NCBI GenBank assembly: GCA_965224235.1
Contig: CBDCYP010000002.1
Span: 1,426,001-1,490,000, forward strand
Length of the DNA stretch: 64,000 nt
Source of the DNA: G958295935 sp965224235
Lineage (GTDB): Bacteria > Chloroflexota > Dehalococcoidia > Lucifugimonadales > Lucifugimonadaceae
Direction: 5' to 3'
Under the pieces are notes generated by a model, which was not told where the DNA came from, searched no databases, and worked only from the letters and a program-made list of their open reading frames with translations. Numbering within the stretch: the stretch's first letter is position 1; the number at the start of each line of letters is the position of its first letter. Below, in pieces: positions 33,820-40,825 of this stretch. A program made the translations under genes and the position numbers.

Positions 33820-35781
33820 ATGCGCTTATTTAAATTTGGATCGGTAGTGATTGCCGGGCTACTTGTGGCCGCCATTGCTGCCGTCGCTTGTGGCGGTGAG
33901 ACGGTAGTTGAAACGGTCGTCGAGACGGTCATCGTCACGGAACAGGTCAATGTCCCCGGCGAGAAGGTAGTCGAGACCGTCGTTGTCGAGAAGCCCGTCA
34001 CTATCACCGAGAAGGTGGTAGAGACCGTCGTCGTCGAAAAGGTCGTCGAGAAGATCGTCGAAAAGCCGGTCACAAAGACGATTACCAAGGTCGAAGAGAA
34101 AGTGGTTGTCCACACGGCCACTCCGATCCCTGCTGTCAGGGATGACGTGCCTGCCCCCCGCGGCCGACCGGGAACAATCACGTTCGCGATGTTGAACGTT
34201 GGCAAGGGCACAGGCATCAACAGCGCCCAGTCAGGAAACTACCGTTGGGGCATCACTGAAGCTCCCTTCATGACCGTGTTCCCCGGCGAAGTAGCCGGAA
34301 TGGTCATTTCAGATTGGGAGCGGAGCGCCGATGGGCAGAAATTGTTCCTCACAGTTAAGGATGGGGTTGAGTTCCACGATGGTTGGGGACCGTTCACTGC
34401 CGAGGACCTGGCCTGGAATTTGACCGACACCAACGCCACCACCAACCCAGAGTCAATTTCGTCGAATGCGGGAGACTACGGGGCGCTGTTCAATTCCCAC
34501 ACGGCGATCGATGACAAGACCGTTGAGATCGAGATCAATCTGTGGGACGTCCGCTGGGCGGCGAACCAGCTGAACAGTCAGGGCCAGACGATGGAGATCT
34601 TCTCCAAGAAGGCCTTTGACGAAAAGGGCCGCGACTGGATGCTCGAAAACATCATCGGCACCGGTCCGTTCCAGGCAATCGAGTTCCGGGATGAGGAACG
34701 CATCATCGCCGAGGCGGTAGACAATCACCACCGCCACACGCCGTTGATCGACCAGATCGTCTACATCGAGGTAACGGAAGCCGCCACCCGCAAGGCAATG
34801 ATGCTGACCGGTGAAGTGGATGGCGCCGAACTGATTCTGCCCGACCGGAAAGACCTCGCAGAACGCGGGTTCATCTGGGTCCCGGCAAACTCCGGTAAAG
34901 AACAGGTTGTCATATTCGGCGGAAACTACTGGGAGACCGAGCGAATAGACACCAAAGAACAGTTGGAGCCGTGGAATCTTGCCGGCTACCAGACTGACCT
35001 GCCCTGGATCGGCTGCCCCTGGGAGGACATGTGCCCCTATGAGGACACGAACAACCCCGAGGGCATGAACGACATGGAACAGGCCCGACTGGTCCGTTGG
35101 GCGATGGCGATGGCGTATGACCGCGATCTGATCAACGACACATTGTTCGCTGGACAGGCGCAGCCCGACCACATCTCCATGTTCATCCCGAGCCTTCCCG
35201 AGTTCAAAGACGAGTGGAAGGTCCCGTTCGACCCCGAGAAGTCGAAAGAGTACCTTGCCATGGCGGGTTTCCCGGACGGATTTGAACACACGTTCCTGGC
35301 CATCGCCGGATTCTCTGAGGAGGTCCAGCAGGCGATTGCCGGTTACTGGGAGAACATCGGAATCAAGACCGAGATACAGATCGTCGACTACGCCGGCGTA
35401 TTCAGGCCCACCGTCGTCAACCGTTCCAATTACTTGGTGTACGCACAGGGATGCCGACACCACAACGGCCTGCCGTTTGACTGGCCGCGCGGCCCGCAGA
35501 ACACCAGCCTGACCCGCGGTGGATTTGGCTGCGGAATCGAAATGCCTTTCATCGCCGAGGGATTCGTGGAAGCGAATACGCACGATGACGTGGCAGAGCG
35601 GATCAGGGTCAACACCGAGGTCGCAGAACAAATGCACTTCTGGATGCCTCAGTCCGGAATCGCGGTGGTGCCCAACGGCATGATAATCAACCCCAAGTCG
35701 ATCGACTCATGGCAGATGCTTGACGGCTTTGAGTCGTCAGCCATCCAGGGGCCGGAATTCATCGTGCCGGTCAGCCGGTAA
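33820..35781 (+). CDS. ABC transporter substrate-binding lipoprotein with Val/Glu-rich linker
   Basis: Solute-binding lipoprotein of family 5 (peptide/opine/nickel class), 653 aa. The lipobox AAVACGG gives a mature Cys around residue 25. It is followed by about 75 residues of Val/Glu/Thr/Lys-rich quasi-repeats, for example VVETVVVEKPV and VVEKIVEKPV, a probable stalk between lipid anchor and domain. The SBP_bac_5 fold then begins near TITFAML, with LFLTVKDGVEFHDGW as the typical motif. The ATG at 33820 follows AAGGAGGG; six extra residues from 33802 are possible but unneeded. It has its own promoter and a strong terminator after it, so it may be made in excess over its permeases. Substrate unknown; dipeptides or other oligopeptides are likely. 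Confidence 0.93.
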   Translation: MRLFKFGSVVIAGLLVAAIAAVACGGETVVETVVETVIVTEQVNVPGEKVVETVVVEKPVTITEKVVETVVVEKVVEKIVEKPVTKTITKVEEKVVVHTATPIPAVRDDVPAPRGRPGTITFAMLNVGKGTGINSAQSGNYRWGITEAPFMTVFPGEVAGMVISDWERSADGQKLFLTVKDGVEFHDGWGPFTAEDLAWNLTDTNATTNPESISSNAGDYGALFNSHTAIDDKTVEIEINLWDVRWAANQLNSQGQTMEIFSKKAFDEKGRDWMLENIIGTGPFQAIEFRDEERIIAEAVDNHHRHTPLIDQIVYIEVTEAATRKAMMLTGEVDGAELILPDRKDLAERGFIWVPANSGKEQVVIFGGNYWETERIDTKEQLEPWNLAGYQTDLPWIGCPWEDMCPYEDTNNPEGMNDMEQARLVRWAMAMAYDRDLINDTLFAGQAQPDHISMFIPSLPEFKDEWKVPFDPEKSKEYLAMAGFPDGFEHTFLAIAGFSEEVQQAIAGYWENIGIKTEIQIVDYAGVFRPTVVNRSNYLVYAQGCRHHNGLPFDWPRGPQNTSLTRGGFGCGIEMPFIAEGFVEANTHDDVAERIRVNTEVAEQMHFWMPQSGIAVVPNGMIINPKSIDSWQMLDGFESSAIQGPEFIVPVSR

Positions 35782-35846
35782 ATCGGTAAATCGAAGCGGT
35801 TATTGCCGGCATTAGGCCAGTTATAACCCTGACCAAGAGTGAAAGC

Positions 35847-35877
35847 GGAGCCCGCGGGACAACCCTCGGGCTCCGTG
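35847..35877 (+). terminator. Intrinsic-type terminator after binding protein 1
   Basis: GGAGCCCG and CGGGCTCC form an 8-bp stem with an inner GGG/CCC and short loop at 35847-35874, followed by GTGCTTAAAA. It separates the binding-protein gene from the amidohydrolase cluster. Confidence 0.65.
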
Positions 35878-35914
35878 CTTAAAACGACCATGCCGGAGTG
35901 GGGCCGGCGACAAG

Positions 35915-36685
35915 ATGATCTGCGACGCACACGCCTACCTCGGCAATAGCCCCGGCTGGGCACAAATGGGACTGCCCGTGCCGCTCGACGGCCACGGGTG
36001 GGTGGAGATGATGGACCGGTCGGGAGTCGATCGCGCCCTGGTGGCGCCGCCCGGCGTGGGCGCTGGTCAGGACTTCAAGCCCGACATGGACCGCATCGCC
36101 CAGGGAATGCGCGACTACCCGGACAGGTTGTTCGGGTTCTGTCGCGTGAAACCCCGCCGCGGTCAGATCGCCATCGACGAGCTCAGGATGCGAGCTGAGG
36201 AGCAAGGGTTCCCCGCCGTCAAAATGAACACTCTCGACGACGACTACCGGCTGGACGACCGCCGGTTGCTGGATCCGGTAATTCGTGCTGCCAGCGACCT
36301 TGGCCTGGTGATGTTCTTTCACACGGGCGACACCCACGGCGAGACCTGCCAGCCGAGCATGGTTGCCGACTTCGCAATGGATTTTCCGAACACGACGTTC
36401 ATCATCGGCCATTGCGGTTACATCGGGTTTCAGGATCAGACGGTCCCTTCACTAAAGCGGGCGCCCAACACGGTCGCCGAAACCGCGGGTGTGCTCAACC
36501 CAGCCTTGATCCAGGGCATCGTGGACGAGGCAGGCGCTGATCGCGTGCTGATCGGCAGCAACGGACCGAATACTCCGATTGAGCTTCCGGCCTTGATGGT
36601 CAACAAGTACATGAACAAACTCTCCTGTGAAGAGAAGTCTTTGATCACCGGAGGCAACTTCGAACGCATTCTGGGTCTCGACTGA
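35915..36685 (+). CDS. Amidohydrolase-2 family protein, tandem copy 1
   Basis: TIM-barrel metallo-hydrolase or decarboxylase of the amidohydrolase-2 (COG2159) family, 256 aa. At the first metal site, the usual DxHxH reads D4-A-H6-A-Y8, so the second His is Tyr. Later residues Lys103 (AVKMN), His136 (FFHTGD) and His166 (IIGHCGY) are present. The expected Asp near the C-terminus (GSDxP) is Asn216 (IGSNGPN). All three tandem copies share these changes. Adjacent copies are obvious paralogues and probably arose by duplication. Start ATG at 35915 has only a weak ribosome-binding site. The terminal residue pattern suggests altered metal use or altered chemistry. Confidence 0.88.
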   Translation: MICDAHAYLGNSPGWAQMGLPVPLDGHGWVEMMDRSGVDRALVAPPGVGAGQDFKPDMDRIAQGMRDYPDRLFGFCRVKPRRGQIAIDELRMRAEEQGFPAVKMNTLDDDYRLDDRRLLDPVIRAASDLGLVMFFHTGDTHGETCQPSMVADFAMDFPNTTFIIGHCGYIGFQDQTVPSLKRAPNTVAETAGVLNPALIQGIVDEAGADRVLIGSNGPNTPIELPALMVNKYMNKLSCEEKSLITGGNFERILGLD

Positions 36686-36763
36686 AAATCCGATGTTGAC
36701 CAGGTCTCGACGTACGAAACGACCCTCTTTAGCACACGTGCAGACCCACGCCCAGGCCGGAAT

Positions 36764-37561
36764 ATGATGGCAAAGATTTACGACGCGCACGCCTACCTCG
36801 GCGATAACCCCATTTGGGGCCAGATGGGGCTGCCGGTCCCGCTCGAAGCGGACGACTGGATCGCAATGCTGGATAACGCAGGGATGGACGGCGCGCTCGT
36901 TGCGCCGCCGGGCGTTGGCGCCGGCGACGAGTTCAGGCCGGACATGGACCGGATCGCCTACGGGGTTCGCAACTACCCAGACAGACTATTCGGGTTTTGC
37001 CGTGTAAAACCCCGCAGCGGCCAGGGCGCTATCGACGAACTGAAACTCCGTGTTCAGGAACAGGGATTTCGCGCACTGAAAATGAATACTCTCGACGACG
37101 ACTACCGCCTTGATGATCGGGCGCTCATCGACCCCGTAATCGCAGCGGCGTCTGAGCTCGGCATCGCTGTATTTTGTCACACTGGCGATTATCAACACGA
37201 AACATGCACACCCTCGATGGTCGCAGACATCGCCTCGGACTTTCCCGAAACGACGTTCATTATTGGGCACATGGGCTTTGGCGGCGTTAACGGATTCCCC
37301 GGAGACATCGATCAGTTGGTTCCTGCCATGGAGCGTGCGCCTAACACCGTGACCGAAACGGCCGGAGTGTTCAAAGCCGAATTCATTCAGGACGTGGTTG
37401 ATCAACTGGGAGCGGATCGGGTCCTGATGGGCTCGAACGGTCCTAACTCGCCGATCGAACTGCCAAAGGTGATGATCGGCAAACACATGAACAAGCTCAA
37501 CGATGACGAGAAATCCCTGATTCTAGGCGGCAACTTCGCCAGAATATTCGGCCTGGACTGA
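36764..37561 (+). CDS. Amidohydrolase-2 family protein, tandem copy 2
   Basis: A 265-aa paralogue of the preceding gene, with the same AHAYLG motif (His-x-Tyr in place of His-x-His), Lys in ALKMNTLDDDY, His residues in FCHTGD and IIGHMG, and Asn in MGSNGPN where the family has Asp. It contains an extra segment, GGVNGFPGDIDQ, after the second His. Two in-frame ATGs are adjacent at 36764 and 36767. The 78 bp between copies 1 and 2 has no other gene. It is probably in the same transcript as its neighbours. Function unknown, likely the same class of substrate as copies 1 and 3. Confidence 0.88.
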   Translation: MMAKIYDAHAYLGDNPIWGQMGLPVPLEADDWIAMLDNAGMDGALVAPPGVGAGDEFRPDMDRIAYGVRNYPDRLFGFCRVKPRSGQGAIDELKLRVQEQGFRALKMNTLDDDYRLDDRALIDPVIAAASELGIAVFCHTGDYQHETCTPSMVADIASDFPETTFIIGHMGFGGVNGFPGDIDQLVPAMERAPNTVTETAGVFKAEFIQDVVDQLGADRVLMGSNGPNSPIELPKVMIGKHMNKLNDDEKSLILGGNFARIFGLD

Positions 37562-37643
37562 CAGGCGCCGCGATATTGTCCGCTAAACCGATACTGGGGC
37601 TGCACTGACGGCGCGGGTGTCACAGAATCACGGGAAGGTGACG

Positions 37644-38429
37644 ATGGCCACGGAGAACGTTTACGACGCGCACGGGTACCTCGGCGTTAATCCGGAGTTT
37701 GCGTCGTACGGCCTGCCGGAACTGCTCGGCGGCGACTGGTGGGCAAAGACGATGGACAGTTGCGGGGTGACAGGCGCCCTGGTCGCTCCGCCCGGCGTTG
37801 GGGCCGCTGAGGACTTTCGCCCCGACCTTGAACGCGTCGCCGATGCGGTCAAACAGCACCCCGGTCGAATTTTCGGATACGCACGCGTAAAACCCAGAAG
37901 GGGCAAAGCAGCCATAGACGACCTGCGTTACTGGATCGAGGATCGCGGGCTCCACGCCGTCAAGATGAATACACTCGACGACGACTATCGCTTTGATGAC
38001 AGAGCGCTGCTCGATCCCGTCCTCGAGGCCATCAGCGAACTCGGCGTGCCGGTCCTGTTTCACACCGGCGACGCGGAAGCGTCAACATGCACGCCCTCAA
38101 TGGTTGCGGACATCGCCGCCGACTTCCCGAATACGACGTTCATAATCGGCCACATGGGGTATCCGAATTCAGACCATGAATTGGCGAACGCTATGCGGCG
38201 AGCGCCGAACACCGTGACCGAATCGGCGTCGGTATTCAGGCGCGCGGTGATACGGCGAGCGGTGGAAGAGATAGGCGCCGAACGGGTGCTCATGGGCAGC
38301 AACTCGCCCTACTCACCGCTGGAACTGGCAATTCCCATGTTCGCGGATCACATACCGTTCCTGTCAAATCCTCAACGCGCCGCGATCCTTGGCGGCAATA
38401 TGGCACGGGTAATGGGGATCCAGGCATGA
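37644..38429 (+). CDS. Amidohydrolase-2 family protein, tandem copy 3
   Basis: Third paralogue, 261 aa from this start. Again HGYLG replaces HxH, Lys is in AVKMNTLDDDY, His residues are in LFHTGD and IIGHMG, and Asn in MGSNSPY replaces the usual Asp. A GTG at 37617 could add nine residues, but the ATG at 37644 follows GGGAAGGTG and fits the first residues of copies 1 and 2. The stop overlaps the next gene by 4 nt (ATGA), which links it to the TIM-barrel isomerase-like gene. The strict conservation of substituted ligands in all three suggests function rather than decay. Confidence 0.88.
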   Translation: MATENVYDAHGYLGVNPEFASYGLPELLGGDWWAKTMDSCGVTGALVAPPGVGAAEDFRPDLERVADAVKQHPGRIFGYARVKPRRGKAAIDDLRYWIEDRGLHAVKMNTLDDDYRFDDRALLDPVLEAISELGVPVLFHTGDAEASTCTPSMVADIAADFPNTTFIIGHMGYPNSDHELANAMRRAPNTVTESASVFRRAVIRRAVEEIGAERVLMGSNSPYSPLELAIPMFADHIPFLSNPQRAAILGGNMARVMGIQA

Positions 38430-39358
38430 GCCTCAACGTTGGACTGACCACTTCAATGACGGACGCAGGCGCGATCGTAAGCCGGTGCAGGGAACTGGAT
38501 GTCGATCTGGCCACTTTGAGAGTGGCGTCGATGCCCGGACATGCGGAATTGGGCCACCCGGATCCGGCAGCATTTCGCGAGTTGTTAGGCAAACTTGCCG
38601 AGGCGGGGATCACCGTGGCGGCGATGAGCCAATGGATCGGCGATTTTGCCGAGTTGGCCCTCGACCCCAACTCCCACCGCAATCACATAGACGGCGCCCT
38701 GAAGACCCTGGAATTGCAAGGCGAACACGGTATCGCCCGACAACTCCACTACGTCGACCTCCCCGAACCTGAGGATCCGGCAGACGACGAGGCCATGTGG
38801 GAAGGAATGTTGGGCATCTACCGCGAACTCGTCGCTCAGGCCGAGTCATCGGGCGTGAAGCTGGCCAATCACGCCATATGGCGGTGCCTCCCGCTCGATC
38901 TACGCGACAATGCGCTTGAAGACGGGGTGACCGAAACCGATTACCGGCAATACCGGACGGAAGGCTGGGCAGGACCCTACCTCGTTCGGACCGCAGACCA
39001 CATAGGCCGCATTATCGATTCAGTACCGAGCGAGTTCAACGGAGCGGCGCTGTGTACCGGCATGTACATAACCGGCGCCGGTCCTGTCACTGAAGTCGCC
39101 CGATTCGCCGGACGGATCAACTACGTACAGATCAGGGACCTCGACGACCGATGGCCGGCAGCCCGGGAGGTGTTTCCCGGAACCGGCAACTTGGACTTTC
39201 GGGCCATTCTTCGCGCCTTGATCGACGCGGTATACTCCGGTTTTCTCCACCCCGAGCACCTCGGCCAGCCTCGCCACGAAGGCGACGACCTCGAAAAAGA
39301 CGCAACCCGTCTGTTGAAGGAATGGGTTGCCGCAGCAGAAGCAAACCAATATCAATAA
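38426..39358 (+). CDS. Xylose isomerase-like TIM-barrel protein
   Basis: Sugar-phosphate isomerase/epimerase family (AP endonuclease family 2 fold), 310 aa, with some resemblance to mannonate dehydratase. Visible are SLNVGLTTSM at strand 1, GVKLANHAIW, a metal-type Asp/His region RINYVQIRDLDDRWPAAREV and the C-terminal FLHPEHLGQPRH. Start overlaps the previous stop by 4 nt, showing translational coupling with the third amidohydrolase. It lies just before another metallo-amidohydrolase. Its place suggests an isomerisation or dehydration step in a sugar-acid or hydroxyacid pathway; the substrate is not known. Confidence 0.82.
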   Translation: MSLNVGLTTSMTDAGAIVSRCRELDVDLATLRVASMPGHAELGHPDPAAFRELLGKLAEAGITVAAMSQWIGDFAELALDPNSHRNHIDGALKTLELQGEHGIARQLHYVDLPEPEDPADDEAMWEGMLGIYRELVAQAESSGVKLANHAIWRCLPLDLRDNALEDGVTETDYRQYRTEGWAGPYLVRTADHIGRIIDSVPSEFNGAALCTGMYITGAGPVTEVARFAGRINYVQIRDLDDRWPAAREVFPGTGNLDFRAILRALIDAVYSGFLHPEHLGQPRHEGDDLEKDATRLLKEWVAAAEANQYQ

Positions 39359-39412
39359 CGATCAACTATCGCGCCCAAAACCTGTTCGGGCGAACCAATT
39401 CAGGAGAGCATC

Positions 39413-40600
39413 GTGACCCAGTCGAATCAGCCGCACATAGACCTGTTACTCAAGGGTGGAAGGGTAATCGACCCTGCAAATGGCGTCGACGGCCAATTCG
39501 ACGTTGCAATCGCGCGGTCGAAGGTGTCAGCTGTTGAAGCGGAGATTCCGGCATCGTCTGCCCGCCGAGTCGTGGATGTATCGGGGCTTCTTGTCGTGCC
39601 CGGGCTGATCGATCTGCACGCCCACTTTAGTGGCTTCAAAGGCTTTGTGTTGCCAGACGCGCACTGCCTGCCAACCGGCGTTACTACCGCGCTTGACGTT
39701 GGCGGAGTGGGTTGGCGTACCTTCGACGCGTTCAATCAACAGGTCATTTCCCAATCGACAACACGAGTCTTCGCCCTCCTCAACATCGCCGGAGAGGGGA
39801 TGGTCGGCGATCCGGAGCAAGATCTGGAAGGCATGGACCCGGAAGTGACGGCGGCCAAGATCCGTCAGCGACCGGATCTGATCGTCGGCATCAAGGTGGC
39901 CCACTATCAGGGCCCGGGATGGGAGCCGCTCGACAGAGGAGTGGAAGCGGCGCAAGCCACGGGCACATTTGTGATGGTGGACCAGAACGCACTCCCGACC
40001 AGAACCGCCGACAAGATGCTGCTGGAGCACCTGCAGCCGGGGGATGTGTCGACGCACTGTTTTGGATACGGCAAACCGGTAGTAGACGGCAAAGGCAACG
40101 TCAAGGGATTTGTTCGGGAGGCGCGTGATCGCGGCATCCGATTCGACGTGGGCCACGGCGCCGGTAGTTTCTCTTTCCGAATGGCAACGGCCGCGTTGGC
40201 AGGCGGCTTCCCGCCGGACACCATTAGTACGGATATGCACACAACCAGCTTGCTGACTTGCAACGCCAATATGCCGGAGACGATGTCCAAGTTGCTCGCC
40301 TGCGGTATGCCGCTGGTGGACGTCATCCGGGCATCTACCGCAGCGCCGGCCTCTCAGCTAAAACACACCGAACTCGGAGCGTTGGGCATCGGATCAGACG
40401 CCGACGTAGCGGTCTTGGCATTGAACGAGGGCGACTTCGGTTTCACCGACAACGGCGCTACAGGTAACCGGGTCATGAAGGCCCGGCAACGGCTCTCCGC
40501 CGAGATAACGATCTCAAAAGGCAACGTGGTCTGGGACGCCAACGGACGGACGCGCGACGACTGGTCTCACACGCCGCCGCCCGACGAACGCATGCCCTGA
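39413..40600 (+). CDS. Amidohydrolase/deacetylase family metallohydrolase
   Basis: Cyclic amidohydrolase of the deacetylase-like branch near dihydroorotases, 395 aa. Metal-site residues are easily seen: DLHAHFSG (HxH), a carboxylated-lysine candidate in GIKVAHY, His in STHCFGYG, His in DVGHGAGSF, and Asp in STDMH. N-terminal small beta domain LLLKGGRVIDPANG and C-terminal GIGSDADVAVL are typical of the superfamily. The start is a GTG at 39413 preceded by CAGGAGAG. It is the last gene of the cluster and, unlike the three tandem genes, keeps a full binuclear metal site. Substrate could be an N-acyl amino acid, hydantoin or related amide. Confidence 0.9.
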   Translation: MTQSNQPHIDLLLKGGRVIDPANGVDGQFDVAIARSKVSAVEAEIPASSARRVVDVSGLLVVPGLIDLHAHFSGFKGFVLPDAHCLPTGVTTALDVGGVGWRTFDAFNQQVISQSTTRVFALLNIAGEGMVGDPEQDLEGMDPEVTAAKIRQRPDLIVGIKVAHYQGPGWEPLDRGVEAAQATGTFVMVDQNALPTRTADKMLLEHLQPGDVSTHCFGYGKPVVDGKGNVKGFVREARDRGIRFDVGHGAGSFSFRMATAALAGGFPPDTISTDMHTTSLLTCNANMPETMSKLLACGMPLVDVIRASTAAPASQLKHTELGALGIGSDADVAVLALNEGDFGFTDNGATGNRVMKARQRLSAEITISKGNVVWDANGRTRDDWSHTPPPDERMP

Positions 40601-40691
40601 AGGACCGGGGCGGCCATCGGGAAACGGAGCGCCGTCACCGCGCCAGTCTGAGAAGTCCGCCCCCACTGAGTTGCACGGTGCATCATCAGTC

Positions 40692-40713
40692 TTCCCCGAC
40701 CCCGATCGGGGAA
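40692..40713. terminator. Perfect hairpin between convergent genes
   Basis: TTCCCCGA and TCGGGGAA make a perfect 8-bp stem with a 6-nt loop (CCCCGA) in the 224-bp gap between convergent genes. There is no T-run. It could serve as a bidirectional terminator. Confidence 0.45.
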
Positions 40714-40803
40714 CAACTGGGCCGCGGTTTCCCGTTTACTGAGTGAAGCGGCGGATTCAACGGTGTCGGATCGGCTCTTCACCCAGTCCAGTCGCCCGCG
40801 GCG

Positions 40804-40825
40804 GCGCGCCTCAATAAAGGCGCGC
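40804..40825 (-). terminator. Hairpin at the end of penicillin acylase 1
   Basis: GCGCGCCT and AGGCGCGC pair perfectly over 8 bp with a 6-nt loop, ending exactly at the stop codon of the minus-strand acylase. No poly-U stretch follows. Confidence 0.4.
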
